Of a stretch of DNA of 64,000 nucleotides, positions 52,115-61,379 are shown piece after piece. The position numbers and the translations under genes are program-made. The DNA comes from Myxococcota bacterium (GTDB lineage: Bacteria > Myxococcota_A > UBA9160 > UBA4427): assembly GCA_028823175.1 (NCBI GenBank), contig JAPKBZ010000011.1, forward strand, positions 1-64,000, read 5' to 3'. Every line of letters starts with the position of its first letter. Positions within the stretch are counted from its first letter, which is position 1. The notes beneath the pieces are model-generated. The model ran no database searches. It had not been told where the DNA came from and was given only the letters and a program-made list of their open reading frames with translations.

Positions 52115-53331
52115 AGGGCCTCCCCGGGCTGCTCCAGCGCATCAGCAGCTTGGATCGCGTTGGAGCTGACCCGGACGATTCGCGTGTCGCCGAAGGGCGT
52201 GCCCATTCCCGAATTGAGGACCAGGCCAAGGGCGAGTCCGCGATCTGGATCCGCCCAAGCGCCGGAGCCTCCGATTCCGAAATGCCCGAACGCCCTGGGC
52301 GCGGAGACTCGCACCAGGGGAATCCGGTGGTAGCCAAGGCGCCAATCCATGGGCATGGGGATGACCCGGCCCGGGCGCCGACTGTGAACTTTTAAAACTT
52401 CGCCAAGGGTGCGCTCGGAAACGAGCGAGTGTCCGTCGACCCGCCCGCCGCAGGCCAAGCCCGAGTAGATCCGCGCCAGGGAGCGGGCGGTAAAGAAGCC
52501 GCTGAGCGCGGGAACCTTCGCGGCCAGCATCGCCTCGGAGTTCCAGTCAAGGCGATCGAAGCCCGGCGGCATGAAGACCGATTCCAACTCATCGAGTTCA
52601 GCCTCATCCGACACGCCGCGAGCCGCTTGGAGACGCTGGCGGCGCAGGAATGGACCCAGGATCGCTTCTCGCTGGCCTCCGGCCCCAGAACCTCCCCCAG
52701 CCCCCAAGACCTCGGCGCATCGCGACCGGGCGTGCCCGGGAAGCCCGAAGTAGAGACCATCCAGGCCAAGGGGATTCGCCAACTCGCTCTCGAGCAGGGA
52801 AGACACGTCCTTGCCCGCAATTCGCTGGATCAACTCGCCCACCAGCCAACCGTAGGTCAGCCCGTGGTAGCCGTGGTACTCGCCGGGGGGGTGGACGGGA
52901 GACGCCCTCTCCAGCGCCCCAACCATATGACTCCAATCGAACATCTCCCGGACATCATTCACGAGGCCCCTGATTCGGTAGAGGCCAGCTTCGTGACAGA
53001 GCAGCTGGCGCACGGTAATCGCAGACTTTCCCGACTGACCAAACTCCGGCCAGTAATGACAGACCGGGGCGTCATAGGCAGCCAGCCCTCGATCCACGAG
53101 CATATGCAGCAGGGTCGACAGGACTCCCTTGGTGGTCGACCACGAAAGGGCGAGAGTATCCTCCTCCCAGGGGTTGCCCGCAGAATCCCGAGTGCCCCCC
53201 CACAAATCGACCACGCACTCACCCCGGTAGTAGATGCAGAGCGCCGCCCCACCCGCCCCATCCCTCGGCAGCAACCGGGTGAGGCTTTGGGCCATGGGCG
53301 CAAACCCTGAGTGAACGTATCCGGAGAGCAT
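52099..53331 (-). CDS. Serine beta-lactamase-family hydrolase (EstB/class C-like)
   Basis: The 410-aa protein has the SxxK motif in ALSWSTTKGVLSTLLHML, a Tyr/His-rich HGYHGLTYGWLVGELIQRI segment (the YxN-like element), and HFGIGGSGAWADP near the C-terminus (HxG motif). It matches the serine-hydrolase group annotated as beta-lactamase or EstB esterases, which mostly hydrolyse esters rather than beta-lactams. No signal peptide is evident at the ATG at 53331, which follows GGGAAAC. A Gly/Ala-rich stretch (GAGGGSGAGGQ) sits in the middle. It is convergent with the solute-binding lipoprotein, overlapping its 3' end by 16 bases. Confidence 0.87.
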   Translation of the reverse strand: MLSGYVHSGFAPMAQSLTRLLPRDGAGGAALCIYYRGECVVDLWGGTRDSAGNPWEEDTLALSWSTTKGVLSTLLHMLVDRGLAAYDAPVCHYWPEFGQSGKSAITVRQLLCHEAGLYRIRGLVNDVREMFDWSHMVGALERASPVHPPGEYHGYHGLTYGWLVGELIQRIAGKDVSSLLESELANPLGLDGLYFGLPGHARSRCAEVLGAGGGSGAGGQREAILGPFLRRQRLQAARGVSDEAELDELESVFMPPGFDRLDWNSEAMLAAKVPALSGFFTARSLARIYSGLACGGRVDGHSLVSERTLGEVLKVHSRRPGRVIPMPMDWRLGYHRIPLVRVSAPRAFGHFGIGGSGAWADPDRGLALGLVLNSGMGTPFGDTRIVRVSSNAIQAADALEQPGEALYSAG

Positions 53332-53362
53332 TTTCTGTTTCCCTTTCCGGGCGAGCCCTGGC

Positions 53363-53812
53363 CTAGCGCCACCCGCGTGCAAAGCAGTTCTCGACCAACA
53401 TCCAGTCCACCCCCGGCGGACCATCGTGCCGAAGAACACAGCCGGCGAGCCGCTTCGACTCCACGGCTTCAGAGTCCAGAGAGGCCCGCTGAAAGACGGG
53501 GACCAGTTTTTGGTAGGACTCGTCGGCGTAACGGCGACAGCCTTCCAGGGCGACCTCGTGTTCGCCGAACTTCGCCTGGCAGTAGGCGAGGTCTGTATCC
53601 GCCAGGGCATCGGTCAGCCGAAGCTCAGGCGCTTTTTCAAGACTGCCCCCCCCCGTGGACACACCGCCCTCGAGGGAGAAGGCCGCCAATTGCCCGGGGG
53701 ACAAGAGGGCGGTTGGAGGCCCGGCGAGTTCGGGTTTCCCCGTCGAGCGGCACCCCCCCGCCACGGCGTACGCCACGAGGAATAGGCCCCAAACCAGATT
53801 TTTCTTTTCCAT
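53363..53812 (-). CDS. Small lipoprotein of unknown function
   Basis: I do not recognise this 149-aa protein. It starts MEKKNLVWGLFLVAYAVAGG with a lipobox ending at C21, so it is a predicted lipoprotein. The mature part has four further cysteines (YCQAK, GCRRY, GCVLRH, NCFARG) and a helix-rich middle (LTDALADTDLAYCQAKFG). The cysteines could form two disulfides in the periplasm. It precedes the serine hydrolase by 31 bases on the same strand and is probably co-transcribed with it. A GC-rich imperfect hairpin lies about 15 bases upstream. Confidence 0.65.
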   Translation of the reverse strand: MEKKNLVWGLFLVAYAVAGGCRSTGKPELAGPPTALLSPGQLAAFSLEGGVSTGGGSLEKAPELRLTDALADTDLAYCQAKFGEHEVALEGCRRYADESYQKLVPVFQRASLDSEAVESKRLAGCVLRHDGPPGVDWMLVENCFARGWR

Positions 53813-53911
53813 TCCGCCCCCACGAAGAGCCGGATCCGGGCCGAACCCGGCTCCTGGGGGGGATATCGGGCGGTCCGGGCGTTGGCTTGAGGAGCTGGAG
53901 CCAGAAAAGCC

Positions 53912-55060
53912 TCAGGGCGTGGAGAGCAGTTGGACGAAGAAATCGGTCATGGCCTCGACCTGGGCGACCTCGACGTATTCACGCGCGGTGTGGGCCCTCA
54001 GAATCGACCCAGGCCCCATGACAACCCCCGGAAGCCCAGCCGCCTCGAAGACCCCCGCGTCGGTTCCGAAGGCGACACTCGAGCACTCACCCGGCCGACC
54101 CAGGCATTCCAAGGCCCGGACGCAGGCCTGGGCTGCCGGATGCTCGGTGGGGGTCGAAAGCGTGGGCTTTTCGAGGGCACAGGATACGATTTCGACGTCG
54201 TCGGCCACTCGCGCGTCGACGAGCGCCGCCTCGAGTTCGGCCCGGGCACTCGCCAGGGTTTCACCCGGAAGCAGGCGCCGGTCGGCCACAAGGAACGCTC
54301 GATCCGGAACCACGTTCGGGGCGTGGCCACCGTTCATGACACCGATCGAGAGCGTGGCTGGCCCCAGCTGGGGATCCACTCGACCGGCCAGGCGCTGGGC
54401 AAGTTCGTCCAAGGCGATGGCGGCCCTAGACAGAAGTACTATCGCGTTCTTGCCCTCGGCCGGATTCGAAGCGTGCACCGCATGCCCGCGGGCCTCCATG
54501 CGAACGTGGACGACTCCTTTGTGACTGCAGGCGACCTTCATTTCGGTGGGTTCCGTCGCCAGCACCCAATCCGGGCGGCGCTCTCCCAGCGCGTTCAGGA
54601 CGTCCCTGACCCCCTGGCTTCCCAGCTCCTCGTCGGCTTCACCCACGAGGATCAGATTACGTGCGAGCTCGCCTCGCCCGAGAACGCGCTCGAGGGCAGC
54701 GACGAGGGCCGCCATCCCGGCCTTCGTATCGCACGATCCGCGCCCATAAAGTTTCCCGCTTTCCAGCCTCGGATCAAAGGGCGGAATCTCCATCCCATCC
54801 ACGGGGACGGTGTCGAGATGCGAAGCCACGAGCACCGTTTCGAGGCCGGGGACGGACCTCCGAATCTCGGCCACGACGCTCGGCCGATCGGGGGAACCCA
54901 CGAGCGCGGCATCGATTCCGAGGCGACCCAGTTCGGCTTGCAAATGCCCCGCGTAGGCCGCCTCACCGACGATCTCCTCGGAGATATCCGAGCGTCCCAT
55001 GGGGTTCACCGAGGGTATCGCCACGAAGTCCTTCAAATACTCGAGCGCCCGTTCGGCCAT
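53912..55060 (-). CDS. M20-family metallopeptidase/deacylase (ArgE/DapE-like)
   Basis: The 382-aa dizinc enzyme has VASHLDTVPV (first metal His-x-Asp), GRGSCDTKAGMAALV (bridging Asp), GEADEELGSQG (Glu-Glu pair), ATEPTEMKVA, a dimerisation domain with RGHAVHASNPAEGKNA, and a final His in ILRAHTAREYVEV. It is close to ArgE/DapE/CPG2-type deacylases, which remove acyl groups from amino acids or cleave small peptides. No arginine or lysine biosynthetic genes are nearby, so ArgE function is not assumed. It is a single gene, divergent from the MFS transporter. Confidence 0.88.
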   Translation of the reverse strand: MAERALEYLKDFVAIPSVNPMGRSDISEEIVGEAAYAGHLQAELGRLGIDAALVGSPDRPSVVAEIRRSVPGLETVLVASHLDTVPVDGMEIPPFDPRLESGKLYGRGSCDTKAGMAALVAALERVLGRGELARNLILVGEADEELGSQGVRDVLNALGERRPDWVLATEPTEMKVACSHKGVVHVRMEARGHAVHASNPAEGKNAIVLLSRAAIALDELAQRLAGRVDPQLGPATLSIGVMNGGHAPNVVPDRAFLVADRRLLPGETLASARAELEAALVDARVADDVEIVSCALEKPTLSTPTEHPAAQACVRALECLGRPGECSSVAFGTDAGVFEAAGLPGVVMGPGSILRAHTAREYVEVAQVEAMTDFFVQLLSTP

Positions 55061-55234
55061 GGTCCGATGCTCTCCTCAATGCCAGCCTAGCCGTTCGACC
55101 TCGGCCAGTCCTCCCCCTATCCCCCACCTACCAAGCCTGCTAACCGTCCGCAGGGCCATCCTTCCGAGTTCGGGTTCGACCTCGGCCGCCTCCCCACATC
55201 GGAAAGAGATCTACGTGCCGGACATCGGGAAAGA

Positions 55235-56641
55235 ATGAGCGAAAAAGAACAGACGAATCTGGAAGCAGACAAGGTCACACCCTACCTCGTTTCCCTTTTC
55301 GCCCTGCTCTCAACCGCCACTCTCTTCGATGGGTTCGACTCGGCGATGCTCAGTTTTTCCGCGCCGGATGTACGGGCCAGCCTCGGCATCAGTCGGGACG
55401 AATGGGGCATGGTCTCGGGGCTAACGCGAATGGGCGTGATGGTCTCCTTCGTTTTCCTGCTCTCGGCAGACCATCTCGGACGCCGAACGGTGATGATGAT
55501 CACAATCGTCGGCTTCGCCGTGGCCAACGGCATGACGGCATTCGTTACCTCGACGGAAGGTTTCGTCATCGCCCAATTCTTCGCCCGCATCTTTCTCACG
55601 GCCGAGTACGCCCTGGCCGTGATCATGATCGGCGAAGAATATCCCGCCCGACTCAGGGGCAGGGCCATCGCTGTCATCACCAGTCTCTCCACCGCCGGCG
55701 TCATGCTAATGGCCAAGATTCAGCCCTACGTGCTGGTGCCCGAGGGCGAACAAGGGGGCTGGCTCCACCAGTTGGGACTGGACCTCGTCACGTTCGGCCA
55801 GGACTTCTTTGGCATGACCATCCAAACTGAGGGCTGGCGATCCCTCTACGTTCTCGGTGCGATCCCCCTGGTCCTCGTCATAGGGCTCCGCTTCACCGTT
55901 CGAGAAACCAGGCGTTTCGAGCATAGTCAGGAGCAGAAAAAAGCTTCGACCAGCGGCGAGTCCGCCTGGCGTCGGCACTGGCGCGATGCGCGACTCCCCT
56001 GGACCCCTCGCTACCGGGGGCGCACCGCGATCGTCGCCCTACTCTGGAATTGCGCTCACATCGTCACGGCTCCATCCGTGGTCTACTGGGTGATCTTCGC
56101 ACGCGAAGATCTGGGCCTGACCACCACTCAGGTGGGCGACATCGTGTTCTGGGGGTATGGAGGCGGAGTCGCGGGGCATTTCGTCGCGGGCTGGCTTGTC
56201 GACTCGATCGGCCGCAAACGGACTTGCGCGGGTTTCTACGTGGCGGCGGCCATCTCAATTTTCTGGCTCTACCACCACCCCACCCTCTTCGGTCAATATA
56301 TCTGGATGATCGCCACGGTCTTCTCCTTCGGCGCCGCTATGACGGCCACCCATGTCTACGCATCCGAACTTTTCCCCACCGAGATCCGTGCCACCGGCTA
56401 CGGATGGACAACCAACTTCCTCGGTCGTATCACCGAGGTCATCACCCCCATGGCCATCGGAGCCCTCCTGATCCCCCTCAACGACGATATCCCCGCCGCC
56501 ATCTCGATCGTCGCCGTTGGGCCCATCCTCGGAGCGATCGCGGTCCTCCGCTACGCCCCCGAAACCCAGGGGCTCACCCTGGAACAGGTGCAGGATCACT
56601 TCGACCAGGAGCAATCCGCAAAGGCTCTCGACGAGGCCTAG
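55235..56641 (+). CDS. Major facilitator superfamily transporter (sugar/aromatic acid type)
   Basis: The 468-aa protein has about twelve hydrophobic helices. It shows the loop 2-3 motif DHLGRRTVMMITIVG, the loop 8-9 equivalent DSIGRKRTCAGFYV, SELFPTEIRATGYGWTTNFLG and the C-terminal YAPETQGLTLEQV, which place it in the sugar porter / aromatic-acid:H+ symporter part of the MFS. GFDSAMLSFSAPDVRASLGIS at the start contains the usual DGFD/D motif. Residues about 165-205 form a longer periplasmic loop. Substrate is unknown; import of an organic acid or sugar is the usual role. The gene appears monocistronic. Confidence 0.9.
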   Translation: MSEKEQTNLEADKVTPYLVSLFALLSTATLFDGFDSAMLSFSAPDVRASLGISRDEWGMVSGLTRMGVMVSFVFLLSADHLGRRTVMMITIVGFAVANGMTAFVTSTEGFVIAQFFARIFLTAEYALAVIMIGEEYPARLRGRAIAVITSLSTAGVMLMAKIQPYVLVPEGEQGGWLHQLGLDLVTFGQDFFGMTIQTEGWRSLYVLGAIPLVLVIGLRFTVRETRRFEHSQEQKKASTSGESAWRRHWRDARLPWTPRYRGRTAIVALLWNCAHIVTAPSVVYWVIFAREDLGLTTTQVGDIVFWGYGGGVAGHFVAGWLVDSIGRKRTCAGFYVAAAISIFWLYHHPTLFGQYIWMIATVFSFGAAMTATHVYASELFPTEIRATGYGWTTNFLGRITEVITPMAIGALLIPLNDDIPAAISIVAVGPILGAIAVLRYAPETQGLTLEQVQDHFDQEQSAKALDEA

Positions 56642-56783
56642 ATCTAGGTCTAGGCCTCGCGTTCGCCTGGATCATTTTTCCGGCGAGTTTCGCCGGGACC
56701 TCGTCCCAGAACGAGGACCGCCGCAGCCAGGGGCTGAGGACCGCCCAACGCCGGGGAGCGCCATCACGATCTCCTCGGAAAGA

Positions 56784-57356
56784 CTACTTTGTCTTTCCGG
56801 CCCCCGTCCGCTGCTTCTGCATCGCCTTCATCATCTCCCGACGCTGTTCCTGACGCATGGCCTTGTACTGGGTCTGCTGCTCGGGATCAAGAAGAGGGTC
56901 GATCAAGTCTCCCATCTTGCGAAGTTGCATCTGCACCTGGACACCGAAGGCCATCGCCGTGAGCTCGCCCGACTCAAAGCGCGACCGCAGCTTCTGAAGA
57001 TCTGCGACCTCGTCGGTGACGACCTCGCGAACGTCCGTCTCCTGCTCGGGCGAGAGCTCAAGATTCTGATCCAGTTCGGTCATGATTTGGGAAACGCCCT
57101 CGTCGCCGCTGGGCAAGCGATCGAGTTGGTCGCGAACCTGCTGCTCCATGGGCGACTTCGCCTGGGCACCCCCGGGCGCCTCTTGGGCGAAGGCCAACGG
57201 CGTGAAAAGCAGGCCGAAAATCAGCGAGCGGGCGACCCACGCTCTCCCTCGATGAGCCCGCGGGCCCCAGCGGCAGCGCTTTCCTTCTGCTGAAGGAATT
57301 GGCGAGTGAGAAGGGCTAAGAGCGGTGATGGGCTTCGGCATCGTAGAAATCTCCAA
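56784..57356 (-). CDS. Exported helical protein, Spy/CpxP-like
   Basis: The protein (up to 190 aa) has a signal peptide ending AFAQE around residue 58. The mature part is almost wholly helical: MEQQVRDQLDRLPSGDEGVS, LELSPEQETDVREVVTDE, LQKLRSRFESGELTAMAFG and PLLDPEQQTQYKAMRQEQRR. The repeated L-x-P-E/D-Q-x-Q pattern recalls the LTxxQ motifs of Spy/CpxP periplasmic chaperones, so a stress role is plausible but unproven. The true start is uncertain; a later codon just ahead of ARSLIFGLLF would give a normal signal peptide. It is convergent with the MFS gene and precedes no operon partner. Confidence 0.68.
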   Translation of the reverse strand: MEISTMPKPITALSPSHSPIPSAEGKRCRWGPRAHRGRAWVARSLIFGLLFTPLAFAQEAPGGAQAKSPMEQQVRDQLDRLPSGDEGVSQIMTELDQNLELSPEQETDVREVVTDEVADLQKLRSRFESGELTAMAFGVQVQMQLRKMGDLIDPLLDPEQQTQYKAMRQEQRREMMKAMQKQRTGAGKTK

Positions 57357-57466
57357 GCTGCAGGGGTTGGCTCGGCGAGACGCCGGGCAGCACGGTGCCT
57401 CGCCGATGTGGGGAGCCTAGTGCGCTTCAGCCTTGGACGCCTCGCCCCTCCCGGCCCGGGCGTTCC

Positions 57467-58327
57467 CTAGAGCCGGGCGTGGCGAAGCTCTGTCTCCAGG
57501 ATGGCGACGCAACCGAGGGCCTCGAGCGCGTCTGCGACGCCCGGGATCTCGTCTTTTTCCACCATCACCTTCACCCCCAGCCAGTCCGAATCGTGCAGGG
57601 TTTGGACGGTAGGGGACGAAAACCCTGGCGTGATCGCCCGGGCCTCGTCGATCCTCGCGGCCGGGCAATTGTATTCGAGCAGGGAGTAACGGTCGGCGGC
57701 GAGCACGCCGTCGATCCGCCGAATCAGCTTCTGGGCGCCCACCGGATCCCGGGGAGACTCGTTACCGATCAGCACGGCCTCGGCCGTGAGCACCTGGTCG
57801 ATTTCGACCAGATCATTCTCCACCAGGCTATTTCCCGTCTCGACGATCTCGACGATGGCATCGACGAGGCCGAGCAGAACCATCCCTTCCACAGCCCCCT
57901 GAATCTCAAGGACGTGAACGTCGGCCACACCGTTGCGCTCGAAATAAGCGCGCGCCAATTCGACGAACTTGGCTCCCACCACCCGGCCCGCGAGATCGCG
58001 CGGCCCACGGTACGGAGCGTCCTTATGAACCGCCACCGAAAGGCGGCAGCGACCGAAGCCCAGCTGGCGATGAGTTTTGACCGGCCGGCCCTTCTCTTCT
58101 ACCTGGTCGCTGCCCGTGATCCCGAGGTCGACCACACCCTCGGCGACCAGCACCGGAATATCCGCGACATTGCAGAAGATGATTCGAACTCCGCTCTCAG
58201 GGCAATCGGCGAAGAGCCGGCGGCCGGAGATCCGAAAGCGAAGGCCTGCTCTTTCGAGCACGCTGAGAGCATGTTCTCGCAGCCGTCCCTTCGATGGGGC
58301 CGCGATCAACAAACCCGGCTCAGCCAA
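57467..58327 (-). CDS. hisG: ATP phosphoribosyltransferase (long form)
   Basis: The 286-aa enzyme starts histidine synthesis by joining ATP and PRPP. It shows LLIAAPSKGRLREHAL, VVDLGITGSDQVEE, the PRPP-binding EIQGAVEGMVLLGLVDAIVEIVETG, and a C-terminal regulatory domain (TVQTLHDSDWLGVKVMVE) typical of the long, feedback-inhibited form that does not need HisZ. The start is taken as TTG 58327, with GGAGG about nine bases upstream; GTG 58336 is an alternative. It overlaps hisE by eight bases. The rest of the his pathway is elsewhere. Confidence 0.93.
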   Translation of the reverse strand: MAEPGLLIAAPSKGRLREHALSVLERAGLRFRISGRRLFADCPESGVRIIFCNVADIPVLVAEGVVDLGITGSDQVEEKGRPVKTHRQLGFGRCRLSVAVHKDAPYRGPRDLAGRVVGAKFVELARAYFERNGVADVHVLEIQGAVEGMVLLGLVDAIVEIVETGNSLVENDLVEIDQVLTAEAVLIGNESPRDPVGAQKLIRRIDGVLAADRYSLLEYNCPAARIDEARAITPGFSSPTVQTLHDSDWLGVKVMVEKDEIPGVADALEALGCVAILETELRHARL

Positions 58328-58655
58328 TGGGGTCACCCTCCCGAGCGGCTTTTTCCGCCAAACCGCCCACACCGAACCGCTCTTCCAAAACGCTGTAGAC
58401 ATCGGATGGGCGAAGCCCCGCGCCGGCGAGCAGAACCCAGGCGTGAAAAATCAGGTCGGCGAACTCCCGGGCGCTGTGTTCGCCGTCTCCAGCAGCCACC
58501 GCTTCGATGGTCTCCTCGGCTTCTTCTCGCACCTTGGCCGCCATGGTCTCCACCCCGCCGTCGAGAAGGGAAACCACGTAGCTGCCCTCGGGACGCTCCA
58601 AGCGGCGTGCTTCGATCACCTCGAAGAGCCGGTCCAGAATCTCCGATTCGGCCAT
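58320..58655 (-). CDS. hisE: Phosphoribosyl-ATP pyrophosphatase
   Basis: The 111-aa MazG-fold enzyme hydrolyses phosphoribosyl-ATP to phosphoribosyl-AMP, the second histidine step. ILDRLFEVIEARRLERPEGS, then KVREEAEETIEAVAAGDGEH and EFADLIFHAWVLLAGAGL contain the conserved Glu/Asp set (KxxEExxE ... EFADLxxH). The ATG at 58655 follows GAGCGGGGC. Translational overlap with hisG, the enzyme that makes its substrate, supports the assignment. The last residues run into the hisG ribosome binding site. Confidence 0.94.
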   Translation of the reverse strand: MAESEILDRLFEVIEARRLERPEGSYVVSLLDGGVETMAAKVREEAEETIEAVAAGDGEHSAREFADLIFHAWVLLAGAGLRPSDVYSVLEERFGVGGLAEKAAREGDPIG

Positions 58656-58758
58656 TTTGCCCCGCTCCCTTCCGCTCCCCTGGAACTCGTCCCAAGCACC
58701 CTGCGCCGAGCCTAGCAAAGGGCGGCCGGGCTTCGGGCAACCCGCGAGCAAGGACCGC

Positions 58759-60648
58759 TCACTCGGTGCCGTTCGAACTCGCAGAGCCGGACGCGCAGCC
58801 GAGATCGGCATAGCGCTCGGCATAGAACTCACCGCCAGTCTCGGTATTCCATTCACCATCGCTGCCAAAGAGGTCCTTGAAGAGCCCGCACCGCTCCGCA
58901 TCGCTGAGCCCGGGCTCCGACATCAAGCGGCCAAGCACACCGTGTCCGCTGACCGCTTCCAAGGACATGCGGATCCCTCCATCCCGAAGCGTGTCGAAGA
59001 TCAAAAAGCCAGCTTCGGCCGGCGACCAGGCGGACCATAGGGGGAGTTCCCCGGCCCGCCCCCGGCCCGGCGCTCCGCTATAAGCAAACTCGGCCCAATA
59101 GGACATCATCGCATCCGAGACACTGCGTCGTCCGGGCTCGCCCTCCTCGTCGAAGAGCGCTGCGCTCATGGTTTCGTCGCCGAAGCGAAAGTGGCCAAAG
59201 ACGAAGGGAATCTCCATCCCGTGGGCCGCCCCGAGCAGAACACCGAAATCCGTCCCCAGGCGAACGGGCTCCTCGTCCCAGTCGAAACGATAGGCGTATA
59301 CGCCCCCCGACGACGTCTCCGCGAGCACCCGAGCCGGCTCGTCCACACCGCGCGCCTTCCACAGATCGCTGTGCAGCCGCGCGATCAGGTTGTATCGCGT
59401 CTCGTCCTTGATCCGAATCAAACCCAGGGTGCGACTGACCTGCTCCGGGTTCTGAAAGAGGAAGAGCTTGGCCTCGTCCCGGTTGCTGCCCAGGATGATG
59501 GGAACGTCGCTATAGGCTCCCGGCTCGGCGAACAAATCGATCGCCGGGGTCTCGGGGAGCACGACCCCATCTCGGATCACTCGGGGCGGATCGATCCGTT
59601 CGGCATTTCCTTCCAAACGATACCCGGCATAGAGTTCCTGCGGGCTCTGACGCCGGAGGTAGCTGGCGATTTCCGAGGCCTCCAGCCCCTCGACGAAAAA
59701 TTTTGCAGTCTCCCGATCCGAGGCCGTCCCATCCTGCATCAGCAGGCGTAAAACGAGTTCCTTGGCGCTGTAGGCGTCGCCCGGCGGGTCTTCGTCGATA
59801 TAGTTCACGGCCTCGGACAGGGAAACCGACGCCAGGGAGCCGCTCTGCACGATCGCCCGGTGGAAGAGCCCGGCCGCGACTGGAGAGGCGATCAGGCTGA
59901 TCGTATTCTGCCCCCCCGCCGACTCGCCGAAGACCGTCACGTTATTCGGATCGCCCCCAAAGAATTCGATGTTCTCGCGCACCCAGCGGAGCGCCTCGAT
60001 CAGGTCGAGGGTGCCTAAATTGGGGCTCACCCCCTGCGGACTTGGGCCGAGTACGGTGGGATGAGCAAACCAGCCCAGGGGACCCAGGCGATAGTTGACC
60101 GTCACCACCACCAACTCGTGGCGGCCCGCCAGGAGCGCTCCCTCGTAGAACGCGTCCGCCGTCCCGATGGTGTTGGCGCCGCCGTGAATCCACAGCATCA
60201 CGGGCAACCGCTCGGCACCGGAGGGAACCTCGGCGGCGTCGAAACGCGGGGCCCAGACATTCAGCGCAAGGCAATCCTCACTGCCCACCAGGGTTCCGAG
60301 AGCAGCCGTAGCCACGCCCCCCATGGGGCTGGCCAACTGAACGCAGGGTGAGGCGTAGGCCAGGGCGTCGAGGGTATCGGTCCAGGGCTCGGCACGCCGG
60401 GGAGCCCGCCAACGCGCATCCCCCACTGGCGCAGCCGCGTACGGGATGCCCAGCCAAGCATGGCTCTGGGCCGGACCGGCGAAGCCGACGACGCTGCCCT
60501 GGGGCGTGAGCCGCTCCGAGGCGACATCGGCGATCTCGAGGCTCGCGTCCTCGGGATCGGCCGGCGGCGGCTCGCTCGTGAGCATCACGCCCACAAAGAG
60601 ACCGAGGCCGAGGAGTCCCAGCAGGAGGCCGGCGCGCCACATTGTCAT
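58759..60648 (-). CDS. Type-B carboxylesterase, exported or membrane-anchored
   Basis: The 629-aa protein has an N-terminal hydrophobic segment (AGLLLGLLGLGLFVGVMLTS), probably a signal anchor or signal peptide. The carboxylesterase B core follows: FLGIPYAAAP-like AWLGIPYAAAPVGDARWR, EDCLALNVWAP, LPVMLWIHGGANTIGTAD, the nucleophile elbow VFGESAGGQ, and IPFVFGHF with the catalytic His in AAHGMEIPFVFG. The family hydrolyses a wide range of esters. About 40 residues at the C-terminus are polar and contain a Cys pair (ERCGLF, LGCASG). It stands alone downstream of nothing obviously related. Substrate is unknown. Confidence 0.9.
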   Translation of the reverse strand: MTMWRAGLLLGLLGLGLFVGVMLTSEPPPADPEDASLEIADVASERLTPQGSVVGFAGPAQSHAWLGIPYAAAPVGDARWRAPRRAEPWTDTLDALAYASPCVQLASPMGGVATAALGTLVGSEDCLALNVWAPRFDAAEVPSGAERLPVMLWIHGGANTIGTADAFYEGALLAGRHELVVVTVNYRLGPLGWFAHPTVLGPSPQGVSPNLGTLDLIEALRWVRENIEFFGGDPNNVTVFGESAGGQNTISLIASPVAAGLFHRAIVQSGSLASVSLSEAVNYIDEDPPGDAYSAKELVLRLLMQDGTASDRETAKFFVEGLEASEIASYLRRQSPQELYAGYRLEGNAERIDPPRVIRDGVVLPETPAIDLFAEPGAYSDVPIILGSNRDEAKLFLFQNPEQVSRTLGLIRIKDETRYNLIARLHSDLWKARGVDEPARVLAETSSGGVYAYRFDWDEEPVRLGTDFGVLLGAAHGMEIPFVFGHFRFGDETMSAALFDEEGEPGRRSVSDAMMSYWAEFAYSGAPGRGRAGELPLWSAWSPAEAGFLIFDTLRDGGIRMSLEAVSGHGVLGRLMSEPGLSDAERCGLFKDLFGSDGEWNTETGGEFYAERYADLGCASGSASSNGTE

Positions 60649-60908
60649 GCCCCCCCCACCCTTCCTGCGTCGCGCATGGTTCGACTTTCCGATCCAGCCC
60701 TAATGACTTGGCTCGCCGGGTCTTCAGAACGACCTCAGCACCCGGTCGAGGCGAACTTTGCCAGCTTAACACCTGACCTCGAACTCGTCCGCGAAGAGCC
60801 GCCCTCTTCGTCGCAAAAGAAGAAAAACTTCCCGGCTCAACCTCGGATATCGCGCTCCGCCACCGGTCGTGCTGGGCTATCCCTTGGCGTCAGGAGTTCC
60901 CTCCCTCG

Positions 60909-61355
60909 ATGCCTGAAGACTTCACTCTCGAGATTGCCCGCGGCCGCGACCGAGCCGATTGTTTCGCCCTGCGTCGCCAGGTCTTCATCGAAGAGCAGGG
61001 CGTTCCCGAAGCCCTGGAACTCGACGGACTCGATGGCGAAGCGACCCTCTGGATCGCCCGCTCGGGCTCCCGCACCGTGGGCACTGCCCGGGCCCGCATC
61101 GTCTCGGGGGTTGCCAAGGCCGAGCGCGTCGCCGTCCCCGCCGATCGACGCGGCGCGGGGGTGGGCCGATCCCTGATGGCGGCCATCGAGGCATGGGCCG
61201 CGAGCCGGGGCCTCCAGCGCGTCGCTCTCAGCGCCCAGAAAACGGCGATCCCCTTCTACCTCGGCCTTGGTTACCAGGCCCAGGGCGAAGTCTTCGAAGA
61301 AGCCGGCATTCCCCACCGGACCATGGAAAAGTCCCTGGCCATCCCCGGGAATTAG
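60909..61355 (+). CDS. GNAT-family N-acetyltransferase
   Basis: The 148-aa protein has the acetyl-CoA-binding motif AERVAVPADRRGAGVGRSLM (R/Q-x-x-G-x-G/A as RRGAGVG), followed by AIEAWAASRGLQRVALSAQ and FYLGLGYQAQGEVFEEAGIP. The opening FALRRQVFIEEQGVPEALEL resembles the ElaA/YjcF subgroup that acetylates small amines. The ATG is preceded by CCCTCG, a weak ribosome binding site. It is convergent with prfC (25-base gap) and has no functional neighbour. Confidence 0.9.
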   Translation: MPEDFTLEIARGRDRADCFALRRQVFIEEQGVPEALELDGLDGEATLWIARSGSRTVGTARARIVSGVAKAERVAVPADRRGAGVGRSLMAAIEAWAASRGLQRVALSAQKTAIPFYLGLGYQAQGEVFEEAGIPHRTMEKSLAIPGN

Positions 61356-61379
61356 CCACTCCCGAGCCGCTCAGGCCGT

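Noticed and set aside
52099-53331. Serine hydrolase as a true class C beta-lactamase
   Set aside because: No signal peptide and no clear YxN/KTG set; the sequence fits the EstB-like esterase group better.
53825-53860. GC-rich hairpin GAGCCGG...CCGGCTC between the M20 peptidase and the lipoprotein gene as a terminator
   Set aside because: No T-tract on either strand and several mismatches; such pairings are common by chance in this GC-rich DNA.
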